DNA from: Arthrobacter sp. AL12
GTDB lineage: Bacteria; Actinomycetota; Actinomycetes; Actinomycetales; Micrococcaceae
Direction of reading: 5' to 3'
DNA: 64,000 nt
Assembly (NCBI RefSeq): GCF_029960645.1
Contig: NZ_JASBQY010000001.1
Span: 145,641 to 209,640, forward strand
The translations under genes were made by a program, and so were the position numbers. Under the pieces are notes generated by a model. The model had not been told where the DNA came from, ran no database searches, and saw nothing but the letters and a program-made list of their open reading frames with translations. Of this stretch, positions 1-6,859 are shown piece by piece (positions within the stretch are counted from its first letter, which is position 1; the number at the start of each line of letters is the position of its first letter).

Positions 1-609
1 CCCGGAATCTGGACGATCGGCTCGGACTCCAACGTCGGAAGCTACGCTCCCGGGACGCCCGTGACCCCCGAACCGGAGCCGGAACCGGAACCGCCGCACT
101 ACGCACCTGCGGCGGCCCAGGTCCCCCACTACGCCGCAGCGGTGCCTGCTACCGCCGTCTACGAGCCAGTCGACTCCTCGTCATCCAACGGATGGGGAGA
201 CTCCGCGGAGTTGGTGGCGGTCGGCGCCCCATCCCTTTCAGCCTCAGCAAACTCCGCGCCGACGGCTGCGCACGCGTCCTCAGCAGCCGCCGCGCCGACC
301 GCTGCGCGGACACCGCCCACCCCGTCACCGGCTGTGGCCACGGCAGCCCCGGCGGCGCCACCTTCGACGGGCCGGCAGAGCCTCTATCAACGGCTCTCCA
401 ACAGCCCGGAGGCCGAAGCCGGCCGCGCCAAAGCCCCTGCCCGGGCCGCTGCCGCCACGACCACCTACGTCCAGGACGTCCCCAGCGCGGATGACGAAAC
501 GATCGAGGAATCAGGCGTCTTCGGGCGGGCCGCCGTCGAGCGCATCCTGGGCGGAAAACTTGTTGAAGAGCGGTCACTGGACGGAAGCCCGCTGCCGCCG
601 CGCTCCTAG
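1..609 (+). CDS. dnaX: DNA polymerase III gamma/tau subunit, C-terminal fragment
   Basis: The reading frame is open from base 1, so only the last 202 residues are present; the AAA+ ATPase part lies upstream of the window. The segment is low-complexity and rich in Ala, Pro and Glu (a Glu-Pro run near residues 23-31), typical of the tau linker in actinobacteria, and ends in a short charged tail containing VFGRAAVERILGG. Tau holds the polymerase cores and helicase together in the replisome. Identification rests mainly on recR following 51 bases downstream, the classic dnaX-recR arrangement, and on this recognisable tail. The linker alone would not be diagnostic. Confidence 0.75.
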   Translation, partial: PGIWTIGSDSNVGSYAPGTPVTPEPEPEPEPPHYAPAAAQVPHYAAAVPATAVYEPVDSSSSNGWGDSAELVAVGAPSLSASANSAPTAAHASSAAAAPTAARTPPTPSPAVATAAPAAPPSTGRQSLYQRLSNSPEAEAGRAKAPARAAAATTTYVQDVPSADDETIEESGVFGRAAVERILGGKLVEERSLDGSPLPPRS

Positions 610-660
610 CCGCACCGCCGGGTCCACGACCCGCCACCACCCCAAACGAACGAGGACACA

Positions 661-1260
661 GTGTATGAAGGTGCAGTTCAAGAGCTGATCGACGAGCTCG
701 GACGCCTTCCCGGAGTCGGGCCCAAGTCCGCCCAGCGGCTGGCCTTCCACATCCTCGAGGCCGACCCGCAGGACATGAAACGACTTGTCGACGCCATCAC
801 CAGCGTCAAGGAACGCGTCAAATTCTGCACCGCGTGCGGCAACGTCACGGAACAGGAGCTGTGCAACATCTGCCGCGACCCCCGCCGGGACCCCTCGATC
901 ATCTGCGTTGTCGAGGAATCCAAGGACGTTCTCGCGGTGGAGCGCACACGCTCCTTCCGGGGCCGGTACCACGTGCTCGGCGGGGCGATCAACCCCATAG
1001 CGGGCATCGGGCCCGAGCAGCTCCGGATCCGGGAACTCCTCACCCGCCTCAACGACGGCGCCATCCAGGAAATCATCATCGCCACCGACCCCAACCTGGA
1101 GGGCGAGGCCACAGCGACCTACCTTGCGCGGATGCTCAAATCGATTGGCATCGCCGTGACCCGGCTGGCCTCCGGCCTGCCCGTGGGCGGTGATCTTGAA
1201 TACGCCGATGAAGTGACCCTCGGCCGCGCCTTCGAGGGCCGCCGCAACGCCCTGGGCTGA
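661..1260 (+). CDS. recR: Recombination mediator protein RecR
   Basis: RecR acts with RecF and RecO to load RecA at single-stranded gaps. The 199 residues match the usual length. An N-terminal helix-hairpin-helix is seen at about 16-32 ([15 protein letters not shown]), a four-cysteine zinc site at C56, C59, C68 and C71, then a Toprim domain containing VVEES (about 83-87) and a typical RecR C-terminus ([19 protein letters not shown]). The start is GTG at 661, which gives the family-standard N-terminus [13 protein letters not shown]. It follows dnaX in the same direction and is probably cotranscribed with it. Confidence 0.97.
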   Translation: MYEGAVQELIDELGRLPGVGPKSAQRLAFHILEADPQDMKRLVDAITSVKERVKFCTACGNVTEQELCNICRDPRRDPSIICVVEESKDVLAVERTRSFRGRYHVLGGAINPIAGIGPEQLRIRELLTRLNDGAIQEIIIATDPNLEGEATATYLARMLKSIGIAVTRLASGLPVGGDLEYADEVTLGRAFEGRRNALG

Positions 1261-1277
1261 TCGGAGGCGGGCCCGTC

Positions 1278-1883
1278 ATGTCTCCACCGGCCCCAATCCG
1301 CACCGAACGCCTGGTGCTGCGTCCGCTGGCAATCGAAGATGCGGCGGCGGTCCTTCGGTTCCGCGGTGACCCCATTGCGACGCAGTATCTGTCCCACGGC
1401 CCCCTGAGTCCAGACGAGAACACCGCCAGACTCCGGCAGCTGGTCGAAGCCGCTGGCTCGTCCGGGCTGGATTGGTTCAATTTCGGCTGGGCCATTGAGC
1501 TCCGCGAGACGGGCGAGGTCATTGGTGATGGCCGGACGTGGAACTCGGCAGAGCCGCCGGCGCCGGGCAACATACCCGCCGACTGCGGGAGCCTCGGGTA
1601 CATTCTCCATCCCGGACACCACGGTCGCGGCCTGGGCCGCGAGGCGGCAGGAGCCCTGGTCGGCTGGCTTTTCGAACAACGCGGAATGCATGCGGTGTTC
1701 GCCGGCGTGTATGAATCCAATCTCCCCTCCAGACGGCTTTTGGCGCGCCTGGGCTTCCGGCAGGACCGCCATTTCACCTCCTCGCAGGACACTACGGGCA
1801 AGAACCTTCCGTCCTGGCGCTACAGGCTGGACCGGAACTCGTATGAAACTGGCCCCCGGCCGGCCACGAAACCGGGCCCTTAG
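1278..1883 (+). CDS. GNAT family N-acetyltransferase (RimJ/RimL type)
   Basis: A 201-residue acetyltransferase of the GNAT_3 type, which transfers acetyl from acetyl-CoA to an amine, often a protein N-terminus. Visible signatures are the N-terminal strand RTERLVLRPLAIEDAAAV, the central LGYILHPGHHGRGLGREAAG, whose RGLGRE fits the acetyl-CoA pyrophosphate loop (Q/RxxGxG/A), and the late NLPSRRLLARLGFR element. ATG at 1278 has GGAGG about nine bases upstream. It starts 17 bases after recR and may be read through from it. The substrate cannot be deduced. Confidence 0.85.
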   Translation: MSPPAPIRTERLVLRPLAIEDAAAVLRFRGDPIATQYLSHGPLSPDENTARLRQLVEAAGSSGLDWFNFGWAIELRETGEVIGDGRTWNSAEPPAPGNIPADCGSLGYILHPGHHGRGLGREAAGALVGWLFEQRGMHAVFAGVYESNLPSRRLLARLGFRQDRHFTSSQDTTGKNLPSWRYRLDRNSYETGPRPATKPGP

Positions 1884-1905
1884 CCCTCCGGATCCAGCCC
1901 AGGGC

Positions 1906-2036
1906 GGGCATGCCCAGCCTCCGCGCCCACGGATGGACATAGGGCCAACATGCCCATCACCCGGCCGCGCCGGAGGGCATGTCCACAACGGGCGGGAGCA
2001 CATGCCCGCCCCCTGCCCGCAGCGGAGGGCATGTCC
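1906..2036. repeat. GGGCATGT/ACATGCCC double-hairpin repeat
   Basis: Most of the 295-base space between the acetyltransferase and lysC is filled by repeated copies of one 8-mer in both orientations. ACATGCCC (1948-1955) pairs with GGGCATGT (1975-1982), and ACATGCCC (2000-2007) with GGGCATGT (2027-2034). The two hairpins have identical internal spacing and lie exactly 52 bases apart. A perfect GGGCATGCCC palindrome sits at 1906-1915. No T tract follows either stem. Function is unknown; transcriptional or mRNA-processing roles are possible. Confidence 0.75.
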
Positions 2037-2178
2037 AGCGGGCCGGACGCAGGCCTGTCTGGCATGCGGTCACAATTCAGCAACCAAGGGCTCCCGGCGA
2101 TAAACTGGGCTGAGAAGTTACGCCGTCGCGCCGTTTGGTTGCTTGGCCCAGACCCGATAATCCAGTGAGGGTGCGCGC

Positions 2179-3537
2179 ATGAGTTTGCCCACTACCGAAG
2201 TCCACCCCGGACCGCAGCCACAGGAACTGCCCGCTGCTGCCGCCATGACGAAGCACCTTGTGGTGAAGAAGTTCGGCGGCTCCTCCGTGGCGGACGCCGA
2301 GGGCATCAAGCGCGTGGCCCGCCGGATCGTGGATGCCCAGAACGCCGGCGACGAAGTGGTCGTGGTTGTCTCCGCCATGGGCGACACCACCGATGAGCTG
2401 CTCGATCTCGCGGCCCAGGTCACCGACTCCGCACCGGCCCGTGAAATGGACATGCTCCTTTCCGCCGGCGAGCGCATCTCGATGGCACTGCTCGCCATGG
2501 CCATCAACAAGTTCGGCGCGTCCGCCCAGTCCTTCACCGGCTCCCAGGCCGGCATGATCACCGATGGCATCCACGGCAAGGCCCGGATCATCGACGTCGA
2601 CCCGCACCGCATCCGCACCGCCCTGGACAAGGGCCACATTGCGATCGTCGCGGGCTTCCAGGGCATGAGCCGCACCACGAACGAAATCACCACCCTGGGC
2701 CGCGGCGGCTCGGACACGACGGCGGTGGCGCTGGCCGCCGCCCTCGACGCGGACGTGTGCGAGATCTTCACCGACGTCGACGGGATCTACACCGCCGATC
2801 CGCGCGTCGTGCCGTCCGCCCGCAAAATCGACCGGATCTCCAGCGAGGAAATGCTGGAACTGGCGGCGTCCGGCGCAAAGATCCTGCACCTGCGCTGCGT
2901 CGAGTACGCCCGCCGTTTCGGCGTCCCGCTGCACGTCCGTTCGTCATTCAGCCAGAACGAAGGCACCTGGGTCATGCCCAGCGCCGACGACAAAATCACA
3001 ACCCAAGAGGGAGTTGCCTTGGAGCAGCCAATCATCTCCGGTGTTGCACATGACCGTTCCGAAGCGAAGGTCACGGTTGTCGGTGTTCCCGATATCCCGG
3101 GCAAGGCCGCGGCGATCTTCCAGGTCATTGCCGATGCGCACTCGAACATCGACATGATCGTCCAGAACGTTTCCACCCATGGCACGGGCCGGACCGACAT
3201 CTCCTTCACGCTGCCGATCGTCGAGGGCGCCGACGCCCTGGCCGCCCTGCACGCCGCGCAGGACCGGATCGGTTTCGAGAGCATCGAGTACAACGAGAAG
3301 ATCGGCAAGCTGTCGCTGATCGGCGCCGGCATGCGTTCCCACCCGGGCGTCTCGGCACGGTTCTTCGCGGCGCTGTCCGAGGCCGGGATCAACATCAACA
3401 TGATCTCCACCTCGGAAATCCGGATTTCCGTCGTCACGCACGCGGACCTGCTCGACGACGCCGTGCGCGTCATCCACAAGGCCTTCGACCTGGACAGCGA
3501 GGATGAGGCGACGGTGCACGGCGGTACCGGCCGCTGA
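2179..3537 (+). CDS. lysC: Aspartate kinase (aspartokinase)
   Basis: Phosphorylates aspartate, the first committed step to lysine, threonine, methionine and diaminopimelate. The amino-acid-kinase domain begins with [15 protein letters not shown] (about residues 28-42) and has the [16 protein letters not shown] substrate/ATP region. Two ACT domains follow ([18 protein letters not shown], then a second with [15 protein letters not shown]), so regulation by Lys and/or Thr is expected. ATG at 2179 has GAGGG seven bases upstream. ATG at 2245 (residue 23) would give the family-standard N-terminus but lacks a nearby ribosome-binding site. asd does not follow directly. Confidence 0.95.
   Translation: MSLPTTEVHPGPQPQELPAAAAMTKHLVVKKFGGSSVADAEGIKRVARRIVDAQNAGDEVVVVVSAMGDTTDELLDLAAQVTDSAPAREMDMLLSAGERISMALLAMAINKFGASAQSFTGSQAGMITDGIHGKARIIDVDPHRIRTALDKGHIAIVAGFQGMSRTTNEITTLGRGGSDTTAVALAAALDADVCEIFTDVDGIYTADPRVVPSARKIDRISSEEMLELAASGAKILHLRCVEYARRFGVPLHVRSSFSQNEGTWVMPSADDKITTQEGVALEQPIISGVAHDRSEAKVTVVGVPDIPGKAAAIFQVIADAHSNIDMIVQNVSTHGTGRTDISFTLPIVEGADALAALHAAQDRIGFESIEYNEKIGKLSLIGAGMRSHPGVSARFFAALSEAGININMISTSEIRISVVTHADLLDDAVRVIHKAFDLDSEDEATVHGGTGR
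3005..3021 (+). promoter_or_regulatory. Probable internal translation start for the aspartokinase beta subunit
   Basis: Inside lysC, AAGAGGGAG (3005-3013) precedes an in-frame TTG at 3019-3021 by five bases. Translation from there would give a polypeptide starting [20 protein letters not shown], which aligns with the N-terminus I recall for the separately initiated beta subunit of Corynebacterium aspartokinase. It would consist of the regulatory ACT half only. This is a comparison with a known arrangement, not a demonstrated start. Confidence 0.6.
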
Positions 3538-3567
3538 GCCCACCGCCGGGATCAGCCCGGAACGAAA

Positions 3568-3603
3568 TAACGAAGGGAGCGGCGACTGCCGCTCCCTTCG
3601 TTA
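3568..3603 (+). terminator. Intrinsic terminator after lysC, probably bidirectional
   Basis: A perfect 16-base-pair stem (3568-3583 with 3588-3603) closes on the tetraloop GACT. It lies 30 bases past the lysC stop and 20 bases before the end of a convergent small gene, so it can serve both. Confidence 0.85.
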
Positions 3604-3622
3604 TGCCCTCGCGGGGCGCTGC

Positions 3623-3856
3623 TCAGACCTGCTCTTTCGGGAGGTCTTCCTTCCGGACAGCGTAGTGATGTCCGTGAGCGTCGGTCTCCACTTCGAAACC
3701 GGCGAGCTCCGCCTCAGAGGCCGTCTCGAAGTCGTCATGCCTGTGAACGACCGGTGCGGAGTAATCCCCCCGTGAGGCAGGGCCGAAAAGGAAGCGTGCC
3801 CAATACGACGGGTGCAGGTGCTGCCCCAAGGCAGCCTTCCTCAGTGGAAGTGCCAC
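3623..3856 (-). CDS. Small conserved hypothetical protein
   Basis: A 77-residue basic-then-acidic protein, MALPLRKAALGQHLHPSY then WARFLFGPASRGDYSAPV, ending HYAVRKEDLPKEQV. I do not recognise a functional domain. The start is chosen as GTG at 3856 because AGGAGGTGGG lies just upstream; the frame stays open further upstream but that part is Arg/Pro-rich shadow-like sequence. It is convergent with lysC and shares its terminator. It resembles short hypothetical proteins common in Arthrobacter; no role is assigned. Confidence 0.6.
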   Translation of the reverse strand: MALPLRKAALGQHLHPSYWARFLFGPASRGDYSAPVVHRHDDFETASEAELAGFEVETDAHGHHYAVRKEDLPKEQV

Positions 3857-4056
3857 AATTCCCACCTCCTCTCCCGCGTCCGGGCCACGGGGAACGGCCG
3901 CGGCCAGTGCTGGTGCCAGTGACCTCATTTTACGCCCGACGCCGGTGAAAGGCATGGGTGCCGACGTCCGGAAAAGGCGTGTGGCCGGCCCGGCAACTTC
4001 GCCGGGAAACGCCCGGAACGCACGGCCGGGGGCGCACCCCCGGCGGCGGCCTTGGC

Positions 4057-4290
4057 TTACCGCAGGGACTTGTCCCCGGGGTTGCGCGGCACGACGTAGC
4101 TGCTGCCGTCGGGGCGGTGAAGGGTCTCCCACTGCTGGGTTTCGGCTTCGCGCCGGGCCAGCAGCTCACGGTTCTGCTCTGTCATCTCGTGTCCCAGGGC
4201 GCTGCGGTTGGCAGGTCCGAAAATCATCCGGAGTTTGCCCGTGGCGCGCATGAACCTCTGCGAGGCGTTTTCGGCTTTTTCCTTGGCCAT
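4057..4290 (-). CDS. Small conserved hypothetical protein
   Basis: A 77-residue hydrophilic protein (MAKEKAENASQRFMRATGKL near the start, a QNRELLARREAETQQWETL helix in the middle, DGSSYVVPRNPGDKSLR at the end). No membrane segment, signal peptide or known motif is seen. ATG at 4290 has AGGAG nine bases upstream; a GTG one codon earlier is also possible. It is transcribed divergently from the MarR gene, with the MarR palindrome between them, so it could be a MarR target. Function unknown. Confidence 0.6.
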   Translation of the reverse strand: MAKEKAENASQRFMRATGKLRMIFGPANRSALGHEMTEQNRELLARREAETQQWETLHRPDGSSYVVPRNPGDKSLR

Positions 4291-4339
4291 CACTATCCAC
4301 TCCTAAGAACGAGACGTTCCCACCAGTGTACGCTGATGA

Positions 4340-4351
4340 TTAGTGCACTAA
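4340..4351. promoter_or_regulatory. Perfect palindrome TTAGTGCACTAA, candidate MarR operator
   Basis: A 12-base perfect palindrome lies 19 bases before the marR-like start and 49 bases before the divergent small gene. MarR-family dimers typically bind such inverted repeats over their own promoter. Assignment is by position and symmetry only. Confidence 0.6.
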
Positions 4352-4370
4352 CTATTTCGGGAGGGCCCAC

Positions 4371-4844
4371 GTGGCGGATGTGACCGACGGAACCCAGGAC
4401 GACCTTCTGCTGGAGCACCAGCTCTGCTTCGCCCTCACGGTGGCCTCCCGCAGCGTCGTCGGCGCGTACAAGCCCGTGCTGGACAGGCTGGGGCTGACCC
4501 ACCCCCAGTACCTGGTGATGCTGTGCCTCTGGGAATCCAGCCCACGCTCCCTGCGGGACATCAGTGAGGCCCTCGCGCAGGAACCGGCAACGATTTCGCC
4601 CCTGCTGCGCCGCCTGGAAGCGGCCGGTTTCATCACGCGCCAGCGGGTTCCGGGCGACGAAAGGACCCTTGCCGTGGGACTGACCCCGCAAGGAGCCGCG
4701 CTGCGGCAGCAGGCCACCGCAGTGCCCGGCACCATGATGGACCGGCTGGGCCTGACCCGCGAACAGGTCAGCCAACTGCACGCCGCCATGATGGACCTGA
4801 TTGCGGCCACGAGGTCTGGTCCCAACGGCCCGCCCCGGCGGTAG
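4371..4844 (+). CDS. MarR family winged-helix transcriptional regulator
   Basis: A 157-residue regulator with the MarR layout: an N-terminal helix (LLLEHQLCFALTVASRSVVG), the helix-turn-helix LRDISEALAQEPATISPLLR with LEAAGF, a wing around RQRVPGDERTLAVGLTPQG, and a C-terminal dimerisation helix. LEHQLCFAL resembles the OhrR subfamily and includes the N-terminal Cys22 often used by OhrR for peroxide sensing. No ohr gene is adjacent, so redox sensing is only a suggestion. GTG at 4371 follows GGGAGGG. Probably autoregulated through the palindrome just upstream. Confidence 0.9.
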   Translation: MADVTDGTQDDLLLEHQLCFALTVASRSVVGAYKPVLDRLGLTHPQYLVMLCLWESSPRSLRDISEALAQEPATISPLLRRLEAAGFITRQRVPGDERTLAVGLTPQGAALRQQATAVPGTMMDRLGLTREQVSQLHAAMMDLIAATRSGPNGPPRR

Positions 4845-4871
4845 ACTGTGCAAAACACAGGAGGACTGCTG

Positions 4872-5423
4872 ATGCGCAAGCAACTGAGCCACGCGGCGCT
4901 CGTTCTGATGGCGGTTGCCGGACTGGCTGCCTGCTCGCCGGGCGGCGGAACACCGTCGCCGTCGGCCACGTCCCCCGGTTCGACGGGGGCAAGCGCGACG
5001 GCCACCCCCTCGCCGGACACCGAAACGAAGACCCCTGCCCCCTCGCCGTCTGCCGCCCCCGCCACCTCCGGCCCAGGGCAAGGCAACGCCGAACTCGCGA
5101 TCATGGTCAAGCCGTCCGCGACAGGTACACCCGCGAACTTCACCCTCGTCTGCGTGGACGGGGTCCCGGCCGCCGAGAGCCAGCATCCCGACGCTGCCGC
5201 GGCCTGCCTGGCCGTAAAGAACAACGCGGCGCTGCTCAGTCCCGCGCCCCGGCCAACGGACCAGGCCTGCACCATGCAGTACGGCGGCCCGCAGGAGGCC
5301 ACGGTCACGGGCGTGGTGGACGGCCGGCCGGTCGAAACGACCTTCACGCTGCGCGACGGCTGCGAGATCGCGGCCTGGAATGCCGCCAAGGACGTCCTTG
5401 GCTCCACCGGAGGGGCTGTCTAA
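4872..5423 (+). CDS. Secreted lipoprotein with subtilisin-inhibitor-like (SSI) domain
   Basis: 183 residues. A lipoprotein signal ends in the lipobox LAAC at about residues 17-20, followed by a Ser/Thr/Pro linker to about residue 75. The C-terminal domain fits the Streptomyces subtilisin inhibitor fold: a first Cys pair (TLVC...AAAC), then CTMQYGGPQEATVTG and DGCEIAAW, the second pair. By alignment with SSI (Cys-Pro-Met73-Val), the reactive P1 residue would be the Met of CTMQ, the same as in classical SSI. ATG at 4872 has AGGAGG seven bases upstream. It would be a membrane-anchored protease inhibitor. The protease target is not shown; a subtilase is encoded nearby. Confidence 0.75.
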   Translation: MRKQLSHAALVLMAVAGLAACSPGGGTPSPSATSPGSTGASATATPSPDTETKTPAPSPSAAPATSGPGQGNAELAIMVKPSATGTPANFTLVCVDGVPAAESQHPDAAAACLAVKNNAALLSPAPRPTDQACTMQYGGPQEATVTGVVDGRPVETTFTLRDGCEIAAWNAAKDVLGSTGGAV

Positions 5424-6378
5424 GCTGCACTGCCTCCCGCAGGGAGCCTGGCTGGAGCGCCAGGCCGCTTATCAGGCGCGAGTCCGCCGCTATGCCGATC
5501 CCTATCTCGCCCGTCGGTCCGCCGGCCGGAAGCACCCGGTCGAGGACTTCCTCTTCACCTACTACACCCAGAAGCCGGGCCAGCTGCTGCGCTGGCACCC
5601 GGGTGCCGGCGTCGTCCTTTCCGGCCCCGCGGCGGCAGAGCGCACCGGCTGGAAGTACTACCGCACGCCCGACGACGGCGAACTCGCCGCCACCGGCCTG
5701 CCCCCGGGCAGCGCGGCCGTCACGGTCGACGTCGAGACGTTTGTCCGGGACCGGCGTGAGGCGCTGCAGTTCGCCGGGACCATCCTGGCCGGGACGGCGG
5801 CGCGGCCGGCGCAGTTCGGCTGCTTCGGGCTGCACGAGTGGGCGATGGTCTACCGGCAGGACAAATTCCGGCTCCGGCACGAGTACCTCCAGCTCCGCCT
5901 TGGTTCCGGTCGGACCGACGAGGTGGTGGAGGAGAACCGGATCCGCTGCTCGCACTTCGATGCCTTCCGCTTCTACACGCCCGACGCCGTGCCGCTGAAC
6001 AGCCTGACGCCGAGCCGGGAGAACCAGCGCAGCATGGAGCAGCCGGGGTGCCTGCACGCCAACATGGACCTGTACAAGTGGGCCTACAAACTCGCTCCGC
6101 TGCTGCCCAGCGAGCTGGTGATGGACTGCTTCGAACTTTCCTGGCGGATCAGGGCAATGGACATGCAGGCGTCACCCTACGACTTGAAGGAATGGGGCTA
6201 TCCCGCCATCCTGATCGAAACGGCCGAAGGAAAGGCCGAGTACGTTGAACAGCAGCGGGCCTTTTCCGACGAATCGCAGGAGCTGCGGCACCGGCTGCTG
6301 CGGGAGCTCACGCCCCTGCTTCAGTCCGTGGGTTCCGGCCCCGGCCCTGCCCCCGAAACCACGAAAGGACGGCAATGA
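5380..6378 (+). CDS. Protein of the family annotated as 3-methyladenine DNA glycosylase (actinobacterial type)
   Basis: 332 residues, starting inside the end of the preceding lipoprotein gene (44-base overlap) and ending over the start of the next (ATGA). Features I recognise from the family are RRSAGRKHPVEDFLFTYY, QLLRWHPGAGVVL, FGCFGLHEWAMVY and CLHANMDLYKWAYKL. Proteins like this are routinely labelled 3-methyladenine DNA glycosylase, but I see no helix-hairpin-helix or AAG motif, so the enzymatic role is inherited annotation. GLHEWAMVY with several conserved His, Tyr and Asp suggests an enzyme. The start is uncertain: TTG at 5398 is an alternative. Translational coupling on both sides ties it to the two SSI-like proteins. 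Confidence 0.7.
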   Translation: MPPRTSLAPPEGLSKLHCLPQGAWLERQAAYQARVRRYADPYLARRSAGRKHPVEDFLFTYYTQKPGQLLRWHPGAGVVLSGPAAAERTGWKYYRTPDDGELAATGLPPGSAAVTVDVETFVRDRREALQFAGTILAGTAARPAQFGCFGLHEWAMVYRQDKFRLRHEYLQLRLGSGRTDEVVEENRIRCSHFDAFRFYTPDAVPLNSLTPSRENQRSMEQPGCLHANMDLYKWAYKLAPLLPSELVMDCFELSWRIRAMDMQASPYDLKEWGYPAILIETAEGKAEYVEQQRAFSDESQELRHRLLRELTPLLQSVGSGPGPAPETTKGRQ

Positions 6379-6737
6379 CCGCCACCCACGAAATTGAACT
6401 CACCATCCACCTGACCGAGGCCCCCGGCGCCCCGGAACACGTCTTCCGGCTGGAGACCAGCCGCGGCGTCCTCGCCGAGGGGTGCACCCTGCCGGATTCC
6501 GCCGCCGCCCTCGCGGCTGTCACGGAGCACGGGGAGGACATATTCTTCCCCAAGCCGGGCCCGCCGAAGCTGTGCACCCAGCAGTACGGCGGCCCGCAGG
6601 TCGCCGTGGTGACGGGCTGGTTCCTGGGCCGGGAAGTCAGCAGCCGGTTCAGCCGCACCGACGGCTGCGAGATCGCCCGCTGGCGCGCCATGGCGCCGCT
6701 GCTGGGTGGGGTTGCGGGTTCGACCGGCGCCATCTGA
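6375..6737 (+). CDS. Leaderless subtilisin-inhibitor-like (SSI) domain protein
   Basis: 120 residues, start overlapping the upstream stop (ATGA). The C-terminal half is clearly paralogous to the lipoprotein at 4872: CTQQYGGPQVAVVTGW and RTDGCEIARW align with CTMQYGGPQEATVTG and LRDGCEIAAW. There is no signal peptide or lipobox. The positions of the first SSI disulfide are replaced (Thr and Leu), with a lone Cys elsewhere; the second Cys pair remains. The aligned P1 residue is Gln rather than Met. It is therefore an SSI-fold protein that appears cytoplasmic, with a doubtful inhibitor function. A perfect terminator follows. Confidence 0.65.
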   Translation: MTATHEIELTIHLTEAPGAPEHVFRLETSRGVLAEGCTLPDSAAALAAVTEHGEDIFFPKPGPPKLCTQQYGGPQVAVVTGWFLGREVSSRFSRTDGCEIARWRAMAPLLGGVAGSTGAI

Positions 6738-6796
6738 ACCGCCGCCGCGGAACGTTAGTGCTGGCCTCGCCGGAAGTCTGAATGGCAGGTTAACGG

Positions 6797-6830
6797 CCAG
6801 GGGCCGGCGGTGGGAACCGCCGGCCCCTGG
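6797..6830. terminator. Bidirectional terminator between SSI-like gene and subtilase gene
   Basis: A perfect 15-base-pair GC-rich stem (6797-6811 with 6816-6830) with a four-base loop, 59 bases after the rightward gene and 29 bases after the leftward subtilase gene. Confidence 0.85.
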
Positions 6831-6859
6831 TCATTGCTGTCAGGGTTGGACTCCGCCTA

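Noticed and set aside
2077..2934. Long opposite-strand frame across lysC (His/Asp/Gly-rich)
   Set aside because: Composition is the usual antisense shadow of a GC3-biased gene; lysC is certain.
3503..3775. 90-codon plus-strand frame after lysC
   Set aside because: It runs through the perfect terminator stem and opposes the better-supported small gene at 3623-3856.
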